Part shown: piece by piece, positions 51,053-60,158 of the stretch | Position numbering within the stretch: position 1 is the stretch's first letter | Layout of the letters: each line of letters starts with the position of its first letter | The notes under the pieces: generated by a model | Told to the model about the DNA's origin: nothing | Database searches by the model: none | The model's input: only the letters and a program-made list of their open reading frames with translations | Position numbers and translations under genes: made by a program | NCBI RefSeq assembly: GCF_020535405.1 | Contig: NZ_CP085036.1 | Location: 2,604,001-2,668,000, forward strand | Direction of reading: 5' to 3' | Source: Antiquaquibacter oligotrophicus | GTDB taxonomy: Bacteria > Actinomycetota > Actinomycetes > Actinomycetales > Microbacteriaceae | DNA length: 64,000 nt

Positions 51053-51847
51053 ATGAACGACGAACGGTACACGCACGGCCACCACGAGAGTGTGTTGAGG
51101 TCGCACACCTGGCGCACGATCGACAACTCCGCCTCGTACCTTTCTCCGCTGCTCGAGCAGGGCCAGTCCCTCCTCGATCTAGGCTGTGGGCCGGGTACGA
51201 TCACGGTCGAATTCGCCGATCGCCTCGCCCCCGGAAGGGTCGTCGGCCTGGACGCCGCCGCCGAAGTAATCGAACGAGCGGTAGGGGAGTTCTCTCGCGA
51301 CAACCTGGAATTTGTGGTGGGCAGCGCCTACGAACTCCCCTTCGCGGATGACACGTTCGACGTCGTCCACGCGCATCAAGTGCTCCAGCATGTCGCGGAT
51401 CCCGTAGCGGTGCTGCGGGAGATGCGCCGGGTCACCAAGCCGGGCGGTGTCGTGGCCGCGCGCGAGGTCGACTACGCGGGAACGTTCTGGTTTCCGCTTC
51501 TCCCCGGCCTCGATGCATGGCTCGCCCTCTACGACCGTGTACACCGCTCCAACGGTGGCGAACCCGACGCGGGCCGTCGTCTCCTGTCCTGGGCGCGCGC
51601 TGCGGGTTTCGACACCATCTCGACGGGCGCGAGCATCTGGAACTTCGCGACCCCCGGGGACCGGGAGTGGTGGGGAGGCATGTGGGAGGCGCGTGTGCTC
51701 GAGTCGGCGTTCGCGGCGGATGCCCTCGCCAAGGGTTTCGCGACGCCGGACGATCTCGAACTCATCAGTCGCGCGTGGCGCGAGTGGGCCGACGACGCGG
51801 ACGGGTGGCTCGCGATGCCGCACGGAGAGCTGATCGCGCGCGTGTGA
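51053..51847 (+). CDS. Class I SAM-dependent methyltransferase (UbiE-like)
   Basis: 264 residues. SAM motif I LLDLGCGPGTIT around 40-51, motif II (VVGLDAA), motif with ELPFADDTFDVVHAHQVLQHV and REMRRVTKPGGVV. A C-terminal cap domain (Trp-rich, FATPGDREWWGGMW). Substrate unknown. Divergent from the M3 peptidase gene. Confidence 0.88.
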   Translation: MNDERYTHGHHESVLRSHTWRTIDNSASYLSPLLEQGQSLLDLGCGPGTITVEFADRLAPGRVVGLDAAAEVIERAVGEFSRDNLEFVVGSAYELPFADDTFDVVHAHQVLQHVADPVAVLREMRRVTKPGGVVAAREVDYAGTFWFPLLPGLDAWLALYDRVHRSNGGEPDAGRRLLSWARAAGFDTISTGASIWNFATPGDREWWGGMWEARVLESAFAADALAKGFATPDDLELISRAWREWADDADGWLAMPHGELIARV

Positions 51848-51854
51848 ACCGCGT

Positions 51855-52085
51855 CTAGTCGAGCGGCTCCTCGATCGTCACACCACCGTCGCTGTCGATC
51901 CGGATGCTCGTGCCGTCGTCGAGCTCGACAACGGGTCGCCCCTCCAACCACGTGAGGGTCCACCTCCACGTGGAGGTGTCGATGCTGGCAAGGCCCGCCT
52001 CGACCTCCCGAATCGCCTCGACCACCGTGTCAGGCAATCGCGCTGGCGGTGGATCGCCCACGGTCCAGCGTGTTCCGAGTTGCAT
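51855..52085 (-). CDS. Small hypothetical protein
   Basis: 76 residues, acidic, with WRWTLTWLEGRPVVELDDGTSIRI near 40-62. No known family. It is convergent with the methyltransferase gene (seven bases) and lies 18 bases downstream of the GNAT gene on the same strand, in one possible operon with valS. GAAGGAG precedes the ATG. Confidence 0.65.
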   Translation of the reverse strand: MQLGTRWTVGDPPPARLPDTVVEAIREVEAGLASIDTSTWRWTLTWLEGRPVVELDDGTSIRIDSDGGVTIEEPLD

Positions 52086-52103
52086 GATGCGCTCCTTCGC
52101 AGG

Positions 52104-52541
52104 TCAGGGTCGGATCTCGTACGTCACCCAGGTCGTTTTCGTCGCGACGCGGTCGTACACGCGCTGGGCTCGTTTGTTGTCGGCAGCGGTGATCCAACGG
52201 AGGGTGCCGGGGGTGCCAGCGCCGCGTGCGAGCTCGGCGATGTGCTCGATGAGCGCCGTCGCGTGGCCAGCGCCACGGGCATCCGGACTCACGTACAGGT
52301 CGTCGAGGAACCAGTCGCGTCCGCCCGTGAACGTGTCCGGGTGGGAGCGGTAGTGGGCGAGACCGACAACGGTGCCGTCCTGCTCGGCGACGATGGCGTC
52401 GATTCCCGTGCCAGCGGTGAGGAGGAGGGCCCAGACGGAATCGAGCACGTCGTCATCGAATTGCGTCTCGTAGAACTCGCCGTAGGCGCGGAAGAGCGAA
52501 CGCCAGGCGCTCCGGTCGTCCGGGCTCACGGCCCTGATCAT
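52104..52541 (-). CDS. GNAT family N-acetyltransferase
   Basis: 145 residues. FLDDLYVSPDARGAGHATALI carries the P-loop (RGAGHAT), followed by a C-terminal NKRAQRVYDRVATKT block. Overlaps the valS stop by four bases (ATGA), so it is translated with valS. Acceptor unknown. Confidence 0.87.
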   Translation of the reverse strand: MIRAVSPDDRSAWRSLFRAYGEFYETQFDDDVLDSVWALLLTAGTGIDAIVAEQDGTVVGLAHYRSHPDTFTGGRDWFLDDLYVSPDARGAGHATALIEHIAELARGAGTPGTLRWITAADNKRAQRVYDRVATKTTWVTYEIRP

Positions 52542-55114
52542 GCTGGCTCCTCGGCGAGGACGATGTCGGTCACGGAGATCTCGGTGCCCTCGACAAAAGT
52601 GACGTTCGAGATCCGTCCAACGGCACGGAGGTCGCTCATCGCGTCCTCGAGCCTGCCCGGCCCGGTGAGCGTCGCCGACAGCACCTCGGTCTTTTGGGAG
52701 GCTTTCGCGTCGGTTTTCGCGCGACGGATGCCGATGAGCGCTTCACTCACGAGCGACAGAAGCCCGTCGGGCTCTCCCGGTGAACCGAGGTCCGCCACGG
52801 TGGGCCATGCCGCGGTGTGCACGGAATCCTCGTGGGTCCAGCTCCAGACCTCCTCGGTCGCGAACGGGAGGTACGGCGCAAACAGTCGCAGGAAGACGTC
52901 GATGGCCGTTCGCAGAGCGGCGACCGCCGACTCCTGGCCCGAGCCGGTGCTGTAGGCGCGCTCCTTCACGAGTTCGAGGTAGTCGTCGCAGAAGGTCCAG
53001 AAGAACTGCTCGGTCGTCTCCAGCGCGCGTGCGTGGTCGAAGTTCTCGAGTGACTCGGTGGCGACCCGCACGACCGACGCGAGTTCGGCGAGCATGTCAC
53101 GGTCGAGTGGCTCGGTCACGGCATCCAGCGACACGTCGCCGGTGGCAGGGAAGCCATACACGAACTTCGCGGCATTGAGCACCTTAATGGCCAGGCGGCG
53201 ACCGATCTTGATCTGCTTCGGGTTCTGCGGGTCGAAGGCGGCATCGGTACCGAGGCGTGAGGATGCCGCCCAGTAGCGCACGGCGTCGGAGCCGTGGTCG
53301 TCGAGCATCCCCTTGGGGGTGACAACGTTGCCCTTGGACTTGGACATCTTCTTACGGTCGGGGTCGACGATGAAGCCGGAGATGCCCGCGTTACGCCACG
53401 GGATGGTGCCGTGTTCGAGTTCGGCGCGCAGCACCGTCGAGAACAGCCATGTGCGGATGATGTCCTGGCCTTGGCTTCGCAGAGCGTAGGGGAAGACGAG
53501 GTCGAACAGCTCGGGGTCGGTGACCCAACCGCCGGCGATCTGCGGGGTGAGGGACGATGTAGCCCACGTGTCCATGATGTCGACCTCGCCGACGAAGGTT
53601 TTTCCGCGGTCGGCCTCGGTATACCCGGGGGGAACGTCACTCGAGGGGTCGACGGGGAGCGAGTCTTCCGAGGGCACGATGACCGCGCCCTTCCCGCCGT
53701 CGGCGTCGAGCTCGTACCAGACGGGGATCGGCACACCGAAGAAGCGCTGGCGCGAGATGAGCCAGTCGCCCGTCAGGCCGCCGACCCAGTTCTCGTAGCG
53801 CACGCGCATGTGATCGGGCGTAAAGGAGATCTCCCTGCCAGCGGCCACGAGCTTCTCGCGCAGCGACTCGTCGCGTGCACCGTTGGTGATGTACCACTGG
53901 CGCGTCGAGATGATCTCGAGCGGCTTGTCGCCCTTCTCGAAGAACTTGACGGCGTGGGTGATGGGTTTCGGGTCACCGATGAGCTCGCCGGACTCTCGCA
54001 GGAGTTCGACGGTGCGTGCCTTCGCGGAGAAGACCGTTTTGCCTGCGAGTTCGGCGTACACGGCCTTCGCGGCATCCGTCTCGATGGCTGCGGGCGGGTC
54101 GGCGACAATTCGTCCGTCGGCTCCGATGATCGTGCGGTTCGGGAGGTCGAGCTCACGCCACCAGATGACGTCGGTGACGTCGCCGAACGTGCAGATCATG
54201 GCAATGCCCGAGCCCTTGTCCTGCTGGGCCAGGTGGTGCGCGACGACGGGCACCTCGACACCGAAGAGCGGTGTGGTCACGGTGGTACCGAAGAACGGCT
54301 TGTAGCGCTCGTCATCGGGATGGGCGACGAGGGCAACACACGCGGCGAGGAGTTCGGGGCGTGTCGTCTCGATTTCGATGTCGCCCTGGCCGTCGGTGCG
54401 GTGGAAGGCGACGCGGTGGTATGCCGCCGGCTGATCCTTGTCTTCGAGCTCGGCCTGGGCGACAGCGGTGCGGAAGGTGATATCCCAGAGTGTCGGTGCG
54501 TCGGCCTGGTAGGCCTCACCGCGCTCGAGGTTGCGCAGAAATGCACGCTGGGCCGCCGCCTGGGCGTGGTCGCCGATGGTGCGGTAGGTGAGCGACCAGT
54601 CCACAGAGAGGCCCAGCTGGCGCCACAGGTCCTCGAACTGCTTCTCGTCCTCGATGGTGAGCTCCTCGCAGAGCTCGATGAAGTTGCGGCGAGAGATCGG
54701 CACCTGGTCGGCGGCTTTACCGCTCGAGCCTTCGCCACCCTGCAGCGGCGGAGTGAAGTCGGGGTCGTAAGGCAACGAGGGATCGCAGCGCACACCGTAG
54801 TAGTTCTGCACCCTCCGCTCGGTGGGCAGACCGTTGTCGTCCCACCCCATCGGGTAGAAGATCGCCTTGCCGCGCATCCTCTGGAATCGCGTGACGAGGT
54901 CCATGTGCGTGTAGCTGAACACGTGGCCGATGTGCAGGCTGCCCGAGGCCGTCGGCGGGGGAGTGTCGACGGCGAACACGGAGTCCTTGCCGCGAGCGAG
55001 GGCGTCGGCCCGATCGAACCGGTAGGTGCCCTGGCTTTCCCAGGCGGCCCCCCATTTCTCTTCGAGTCCTTCGAGTGCCGGCTTGTCGGGGATCGCGGAC
55101 GAGGGCTCGGTCAT
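52538..55114 (-). CDS. valS: Valyl-tRNA synthetase
   Basis: 858 residues. Class I synthetase: HIGH at 61-64 (SLHIGHVF) and KMSKS (KKMSKSKGN) with the editing domain between. The C-terminus ends in an anticodon-binding domain without the long coiled-coil arm seen in E. coli ValS (951 residues); the short form occurs in actinobacteria. Start ATG at 55114 has GGAG seven bases upstream; the longer frame includes non-conserved Arg/Pro-rich sequence. Its leader has a hairpin but no T-box. Confidence 0.95.
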   Translation of the reverse strand: MTEPSSAIPDKPALEGLEEKWGAAWESQGTYRFDRADALARGKDSVFAVDTPPPTASGSLHIGHVFSYTHMDLVTRFQRMRGKAIFYPMGWDDNGLPTERRVQNYYGVRCDPSLPYDPDFTPPLQGGEGSSGKAADQVPISRRNFIELCEELTIEDEKQFEDLWRQLGLSVDWSLTYRTIGDHAQAAAQRAFLRNLERGEAYQADAPTLWDITFRTAVAQAELEDKDQPAAYHRVAFHRTDGQGDIEIETTRPELLAACVALVAHPDDERYKPFFGTTVTTPLFGVEVPVVAHHLAQQDKGSGIAMICTFGDVTDVIWWRELDLPNRTIIGADGRIVADPPAAIETDAAKAVYAELAGKTVFSAKARTVELLRESGELIGDPKPITHAVKFFEKGDKPLEIISTRQWYITNGARDESLREKLVAAGREISFTPDHMRVRYENWVGGLTGDWLISRQRFFGVPIPVWYELDADGGKGAVIVPSEDSLPVDPSSDVPPGYTEADRGKTFVGEVDIMDTWATSSLTPQIAGGWVTDPELFDLVFPYALRSQGQDIIRTWLFSTVLRAELEHGTIPWRNAGISGFIVDPDRKKMSKSKGNVVTPKGMLDDHGSDAVRYWAASSRLGTDAAFDPQNPKQIKIGRRLAIKVLNAAKFVYGFPATGDVSLDAVTEPLDRDMLAELASVVRVATESLENFDHARALETTEQFFWTFCDDYLELVKERAYSTGSGQESAVAALRTAIDVFLRLFAPYLPFATEEVWSWTHEDSVHTAAWPTVADLGSPGEPDGLLSLVSEALIGIRRAKTDAKASQKTEVLSATLTGPGRLEDAMSDLRAVGRISNVTFVEGTEISVTDIVLAEEPA

Positions 55115-55182
55115 GGGGGTGCTCCGGTTCGATATGTGCGGCACCGAGTCTGTGCGCGAACGCGAAGGTGCCTGAGTGTGAC

Positions 55183-55224
55183 GGATGCCCACGCTCGGGC
55201 ATCCCTTGACGCCCTTCGATTCTA
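55183..55224 (-). promoter_or_regulatory. valS promoter and leader hairpin
   Basis: TAGAAT at 55224-55219 is the likely -10, leaving a leader of about 100 bases that holds an 8-bp stem GGATGCCC / GGGCATCC (55183-55204). No T-box motif is present. Confidence 0.4.
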
Positions 55225-55227
55225 CGG

Positions 55228-55254
55228 CTCGTGGGCGGGGGCTCCACCCACGAG
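55228..55254 (-). terminator. Hairpin behind the 55258 gene
   Basis: CTCGTGGG / CCCACGAG (55228-55235, 55247-55254), three bases beyond the stop of the reverse gene at 55258. Confidence 0.6.
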
Positions 55255-55257
55255 TGA

Positions 55258-55944
55258 TCAGCCGGTGTAGCCCGTGTTGGTGACGGTCACCGACTGGGTG
55301 ACCTTCTCGCCGCCCCCGACGACCGTGAGTGTGTAGACGTGGCTTGCGGCCGGACACGTGTACACAAACGGGTCGTAGCCAGCGGGGAAGTCGGAGGTGT
55401 CACCGCTCGGCGGGAGGTTGCTGAAGAACGGTTGGGCCGAAGCATCCGTTGTGTCGATACCGAAGTAGACGGTGTCGACTCGAGAGGTCGACCACGTGAT
55501 CGTCAGTTGCGGGTCCTGTGTGCCGGGTTCGGCGCACTGGACGGTCGCGGAGCCCACGCTGAAGTTGTTGATGACGGGGCCGGACGGTGGCGGCGGGTCG
55601 ACCGTTTGTGTGGGGCTGGGGGTCGGTGTCGGAGTGGGGGTCGGCGTTGGCGTCGGCGTGGGAGTCGGGGTTGCTGTCGCGGTTCGGGTCGGCGTGGTGG
55701 TGGGCACCGGGCCCGGCTCACCGCCGCGCGTGAGGAGAACGATGAGGATGATGATGAGCGCGAGCAGCAGTGCGCCACCGACCGAGGCAAGGATGATGAT
55801 GAGTCGCTTCGACTTCGTCTTTTCGGGGTCCTCGGCCAGTCGATGGGCCGCGTGCTCGTGCATCGGTGGCTGCGAGCTCATGATTTCGGTGCGGGCGTCG
55901 TCGCCCGCGGCGTCGAATCTCTGGGTGGGTGTGTCGTCGCTCAC
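55258..55944 (-). CDS. Membrane-anchored protein with PT-repeat linker
   Basis: 228 residues from a GTG. A cytoplasmic N-terminal 45 residues, a membrane helix at about 48-70, a Thr/Pro linker of about 35 residues, then an external beta-rich domain of about 110 residues with two cysteines (QCAEPG and YTCPAASH) that probably form a disulfide. GAGGGG precedes the GTG. No family recognised; the layout is that of a cell-wall-spanning sensor or binding protein. Confidence 0.72.
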   Translation of the reverse strand: MSDDTPTQRFDAAGDDARTEIMSSQPPMHEHAAHRLAEDPEKTKSKRLIIILASVGGALLLALIIILIVLLTRGGEPGPVPTTTPTRTATATPTPTPTPTPTPTPTPTPSPTQTVDPPPPSGPVINNFSVGSATVQCAEPGTQDPQLTITWSTSRVDTVYFGIDTTDASAQPFFSNLPPSGDTSDFPAGYDPFVYTCPAASHVYTLTVVGGGEKVTQSVTVTNTGYTG

Positions 55945-56026
55945 GGGGTCCCCTCGATGGTGGCGATACCGGCACTACCGGATGCCCCGATCCTAGGGGT
56001 GACGCTCCTTCAGAACAATGAGGCGC

Positions 56027-56626
56027 TCAGACCGAACCGAACCCGGCCACAACGGGCTCGAGAGTGGTCTCCAGGTAGCGGCGGAGGTTGCCCCGCGTTG
56101 GACCAGCCGCCGCCCACTCCTGTGTGGCAGCGACGGCGGCCCCGATCGCAGCGATTGCGGCCACTTTCGCCAAGACAGGCGGTGTGGTGGGGGCAAGACG
56201 GTCACCGATGAATCCCGCGACGAGGCGGGTGTGTTCGCTCAGCCGTGATACGGCAGCGGACTGGAGTTCTTCCGTGCTGCCGATCGCGGAGTACTGAGTG
56301 AGCGCCCACGGCATACGAAGAGGCCCGAGCTCGTCAGACACCGCGAGCAGGGCATCGCGCACCGCTTCGACGGGACGTGGTGCGCTGCTGCGCTCTCGGA
56401 GCTCCGAGCGAAGGTGTTCGAGGGTGGCATCGAGGTCGATCCAGAACACGTCGCTTTTGCTCGTGAAGTAGTTGAAGAAGGTGTTACGGCTGACCCCGGC
56501 GCGCCGTGTGATCTGCTCGACGGTCGTTCCCGCGTAACCGTTTTCGAGGAACAACTCGAAGGCCGCCTCCTGGAGTGTTTCGCGGGAGGACGCCTGCGGT
56601 CGACCACGGGTCGTTGTGTCGGTCAC
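56027..56626 (-). CDS. TetR/AcrR family regulator
   Basis: 199 residues. N-terminal HTH (GTTVEQITRRAGVSRNTFFNYF around 33-54) and a C-terminal ligand domain. Start is a GTG with AAAGGA upstream. It is divergent from the oligopeptide ABC operon, with 96 bases between starts, so it probably controls that operon. Confidence 0.87.
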   Translation of the reverse strand: MTDTTTRGRPQASSRETLQEAAFELFLENGYAGTTVEQITRRAGVSRNTFFNYFTSKSDVFWIDLDATLEHLRSELRERSSAPRPVEAVRDALLAVSDELGPLRMPWALTQYSAIGSTEELQSAAVSRLSEHTRLVAGFIGDRLAPTTPPVLAKVAAIAAIGAAVAATQEWAAAGPTRGNLRRYLETTLEPVVAGFGSV

Positions 56627-56722
56627 GGCATCCTTTCGACCGGGAATACTGCGGATTACGGATTTATTGTACTGAATCTATATATTTGGACAGAACCCTC
56701 CCACGAAGAGAGAAGTACAGCC

Positions 56723-58348
56723 ATGCCCATCAGGTCCCGTCTCGCCCTCGGTGCTGTCATCACCACAGCAGCTCTGGCACTGCTCACGGGGTGCGCAGCC
56801 CCGGCAGCCAGTGAGAATCAGACACTCACCTTCGCCATCGAAGGCGCCAACCTCAGTGCCGGCCACATGGATCCGCACTCGAGCCAGCTCGACGTCAGCG
56901 CTCTCGTGCAGCGCAACGTACTCGACTCGCTCGTCGCCCAGGACGCGGACGGAACCTTTGTGCCGTGGCTTGCGACCGACTGGGAGATTTCGGATGACCA
57001 GCTCGAGTACACCTTCACCCTCCGCGACGACGTGACCTTCCACGACGGCACGCCGTTCAACGCCGACGCCGTCGTCGCGAACTTCAACCACATCACCGAC
57101 CCGGCAACCGCGTCCGCTCAGGCCGCGAGCATGATCGGATACGCCGAGGACGGCGGTTCCTACGTCGGCACGGAAGCAATCGACGAGTTCACCGTGCGTG
57201 TGACGTTTTCGCGCCCCTACGCGCCCTTCCTCTCTGCGGTCAGCACCGCACTCCTCGGCTTCTGGTCGCCTGCCGTGCTTGAGGAGCGGGCCGATGAGCT
57301 CAAGACGGGCGGGCCGGACATCTCGGTGGGAACGGGCCCCTTCATCCTGAGCGAGTACGTCCCAGACCAGGAGATCGTCTACACCGCCAACCCCGACTAC
57401 AACTGGGGGCCTGCAAACGCGGAGCACACGGGCGCGAGCGACATCGACACCCTCACGGTGCGCATCCTCCCCGAGACCTCCGTGCGCACCGGAGCCCTCA
57501 CGAGCGGCGAAGTCCAGGTCGCGGGCAATGTGACCCCGAGCACCGTGAGCGAGATCGGCGACGGGTTCACCGTCCGCTCGGTCGAGCTGCCGGGCATCCC
57601 GTACTCGCTCTACCTCAACGAGACCTACGGTGTCTTCGCCGATGAGCGTGTTCGCGAGGCCTTCTCGATCGGCTTCGACGCGGACGCCGCGGTCGAAAGC
57701 ATCTTCTTTGGCCAGTACCCGCGAGCCTGGAGCATCCTCGGCCCCACCACGCCGAACTCGTACGACGCCTCTCTCGAAGGATCCTGGCCGTACGACCCCG
57801 AGAAGGCTGGCGAACTGCTCGACGCCGCCGGGTGGACCGAGCGCGACTCCGAGGGCTACCGCACCAAGGACGGCGAGCGTCTGAGCGTGCGCTGGATCGC
57901 GTGGACACCGATTCCGGACGATCGTGCGGCCCTCGCCGATCTCATCCAGTCCGACCTGCGCGACATCGGATTCGAGGTCGTTCGCGAAGCGCTCGAGCCC
58001 GCCGCCTACAACGAGCAGTACGGGCCGAAGACATTCGACCTCACCGACTGGGGTTTCTCGGGTGTCGACGCTGACGCGCTTCGCAGTCACCTGCACACCG
58101 ATGGGTTCCAGAACGCCTCTCAGGTGAGCGACCCCGAGGTGGATGCCCTGCTCGAGTCGGCCGTCGCGACGAGTGACCCGGCCGAGCGCACAACGCTCTA
58201 CACCGACGTGCAGCAGTGGAACGCCGAGCACACCGCGATTGTGCCCCTGTACGTGCCGTCGCTCATCACCGCGTACAGCGACAGCGTCGAGGGCCTTCAG
58301 TTCGACCTCTACGGAAGGCCGCTCTTCTACGGCGCTAGCGTGAGGTAG
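56723..58348 (+). CDS. ABC transporter substrate-binding lipoprotein (family 5)
   Basis: 541 residues. Signal peptide with lipobox LTGC (C24), then the large SBP_bac_5 domain: PLLATDWEIS-like APW region, YTFTLRDDVTFHDGTPFNADAV near 95-116 (split) and PYSLYLNETYGVF. Binds oligopeptides or similar ligands outside the membrane. AGAGAAG precedes the ATG. First gene of the operon; the next gene starts on its last base. Confidence 0.9.
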   Translation: MPIRSRLALGAVITTAALALLTGCAAPAASENQTLTFAIEGANLSAGHMDPHSSQLDVSALVQRNVLDSLVAQDADGTFVPWLATDWEISDDQLEYTFTLRDDVTFHDGTPFNADAVVANFNHITDPATASAQAASMIGYAEDGGSYVGTEAIDEFTVRVTFSRPYAPFLSAVSTALLGFWSPAVLEERADELKTGGPDISVGTGPFILSEYVPDQEIVYTANPDYNWGPANAEHTGASDIDTLTVRILPETSVRTGALTSGEVQVAGNVTPSTVSEIGDGFTVRSVELPGIPYSLYLNETYGVFADERVREAFSIGFDADAAVESIFFGQYPRAWSILGPTTPNSYDASLEGSWPYDPEKAGELLDAAGWTERDSEGYRTKDGERLSVRWIAWTPIPDDRAALADLIQSDLRDIGFEVVREALEPAAYNEQYGPKTFDLTDWGFSGVDADALRSHLHTDGFQNASQVSDPEVDALLESAVATSDPAERTTLYTDVQQWNAEHTAIVPLYVPSLITAYSDSVEGLQFDLYGRPLFYGASVR

Positions 58349-59319
58349 TGACCGCAGTCAGCCACCCCCAGCGCGGCGCGGCCGCACGTGTCGCGCTGGG
58401 GGTGCTTCGCGCCGTCGGCGGTGTCCTCATCGTGGTGTGGGGTGCCGCGACGGCGGGGTTCATCGCGATCAAGGCGATCCCGGGTGACCCGGTCGACGTC
58501 ATGCTGGGTGTGCAAGCCCAAGTGAGCGAGTCGGTGCGAGATCAGATCCGCGCCGACTGGGGGCTGAATGACCCGCCCTTCGACCAGTACCTGCAGTATC
58601 TGGGCCGCCTCGTCTCGGGCAACCTCGGTGAGTCGTACCAGCTGCGTCAACCCGTCGTCGAGGTTCTCTACTCGGGGCTCGGTCCCACGCTTGCGCTCGC
58701 CGGTGCGGCGATCCTGCTCGCGGTGCTCGCCGCGTTTGTCGGTGCCCTGATCGTCCGCGGGCGCGCGGCGAAGGCCGTGGCATCCATCGCCGAACTCATT
58801 GTGGTGTCGTCTCCCACTTTCTGGATCGGGCTCGTGCTCATCGCGGTTTTTGCGTTCCAGCTCGGCTGGTTCCCGGTCACCGCCACCCAGGGTCTGCCGG
58901 GCCTCGTGCTCCCCGCGGTGACCCTCGCACTGCCTCTCGCGGGCATCATCAGCCAGGTTCTCCGTCAGGGAACGGATGCCGCACTCGCGCAACCCTTCGC
59001 CCTGACCGCACGATCCCGCGGCATCGGCCACACCCGCCTCGTGCTGCGCCACACCCTGCGGCACGCGGCGGCGGACACGATCACCCTCACCGGCTACCTG
59101 CTCGGCTCGGTGCTCGGTGGTGTGGTTCTCGTGGAGACCGTCTTCGGTCGCAACGGCCTCGGGCGGGTGACGTTACGCGCCATCACCGATCGTGACCTCC
59201 CGGTGGTGCTCGGCATCATCGTCTTCACCGCCGCGGTTTTTGCCATCATCAATGCACTCGTCGACCTCTCCTACCGCGCGATCGACCCGCGCCTGAGCGG
59301 GCGGGGGACTGCGTCGTGA
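58348..59319 (+). CDS. ABC transporter permease, DppB/OppB type
   Basis: 323 residues, six helices, with the EAA-like loop (ALAQPFALTARSRGIGHTRLVLRHTLRHA, split). It starts at a GTG overlapping the upstream TAG by one base. Partner of the next permease. Confidence 0.92.
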   Translation: MTAVSHPQRGAAARVALGVLRAVGGVLIVVWGAATAGFIAIKAIPGDPVDVMLGVQAQVSESVRDQIRADWGLNDPPFDQYLQYLGRLVSGNLGESYQLRQPVVEVLYSGLGPTLALAGAAILLAVLAAFVGALIVRGRAAKAVASIAELIVVSSPTFWIGLVLIAVFAFQLGWFPVTATQGLPGLVLPAVTLALPLAGIISQVLRQGTDAALAQPFALTARSRGIGHTRLVLRHTLRHAAADTITLTGYLLGSVLGGVVLVETVFGRNGLGRVTLRAITDRDLPVVLGIIVFTAAVFAIINALVDLSYRAIDPRLSGRGTAS

Positions 59320-60158
59320 GCCTCGCGCTGAGTCGTCGTGTTCTCGCCCGTCGTTCGCCCGTCACCGCGACGGTTGTTGTCGCGAGCGCACTGCTGGCCA
59401 TCCTCGTCGCGGCCGCCCTCGCCCCGTCGCTCTTCACCCCGCTGGACCCGCTGCGCGCGGACGCCGGTGCGTCGCTCCTGCCGCCGAGTCCCGAGCATCC
59501 GTTTGGCACCGACCAGTCCGGTCGTGACGTTTTCGCGCGTGTTGTCTACGGTGCGCAGTACTCCCTGGGTGTTGGCCTTGGTGCCAGTGCGCTCGCGCTG
59601 ATGGCTGGTTTGCTCGTCGGGGTCAGCGCGGGGCTCGCGCCGAAGGTCGTCGATTCGATCCTCGCGCGGGTCATCGCGATTGCCATGTCGTTCCCCGAGT
59701 TCCTTCTCGCGCTTATCGTCATCGCGATCATCGGGCCGGGGCAGGGGAGTCTGGTTGCCGCGATCGCGATCGCGACGGCGCCCGTGTATGCGCGGGTAGC
59801 CCGATCGCAGACCCTCGTAGTTCGCAACTCGGGATACGTGCGAGCCGCCACGACATTGGGGGTTGCGCCGCCGGTCACGGTGCTTCGGCATGTCGTACCG
59901 AACACGCTCGGTCCACTGCTCGTCATGGCGACCATCGGGGTCGGTTCGGCGATCGTGTCCGCGGCGGGCCTCAGCTATTTGGGCTTAGGACCGGCAGCGC
60001 CAGCGCCCGAATGGGGCGTGATCCTCGCCGACGGCCGCAACTTCCTCGGCAGCGCGTGGTGGATCACCGTGTTCCCGGGCGTCGTCATCACTCTCACCGT
60101 CATCAGCGTGAGTGTCCTCGGTCGGTTTGTTCACAGCAGGACGGGAGGTGCGCGATGA
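59316..60158 (+). CDS. ABC transporter permease, DppC/OppC type
   Basis: 280 residues, six helices, with HPFGTDQSGRDVFARVVYG near 50-68, the DppC-specific motif, and an EAA-loop VRAATTLGV. GTG start overlaps the DppB-type stop (GTGA). Confidence 0.92.
   Translation: MSLALSRRVLARRSPVTATVVVASALLAILVAAALAPSLFTPLDPLRADAGASLLPPSPEHPFGTDQSGRDVFARVVYGAQYSLGVGLGASALALMAGLLVGVSAGLAPKVVDSILARVIAIAMSFPEFLLALIVIAIIGPGQGSLVAAIAIATAPVYARVARSQTLVVRNSGYVRAATTLGVAPPVTVLRHVVPNTLGPLLVMATIGVGSAIVSAAGLSYLGLGPAAPAPEWGVILADGRNFLGSAWWITVFPGVVITLTVISVSVLGRFVHSRTGGAR

Noticed and set aside
55115..55218. Possible T-box before valS
   Set aside because: No GGTGGTACCGCG motif and no specifier stem; only a short 8-bp hairpin is present.
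53294..55270. A 658-codon forward frame opposite valS
   Set aside because: Antisense shadow of valS with no recognisable domain; valS motifs are complete on the other strand.
55600..55700. Tandem GTCGG/GTTGG-like repeats that could suggest CRISPR or a VNTR array
   Set aside because: They are the codons of the Pro/Thr linker of the 55258 gene; there are no spacers or leader.
56627..56722. A clear TetR operator palindrome between the TetR gene and the ABC operon
   Set aside because: The region is AT-rich with short direct repeats (GGATTACGGATTT) but I find no convincing inverted repeat.
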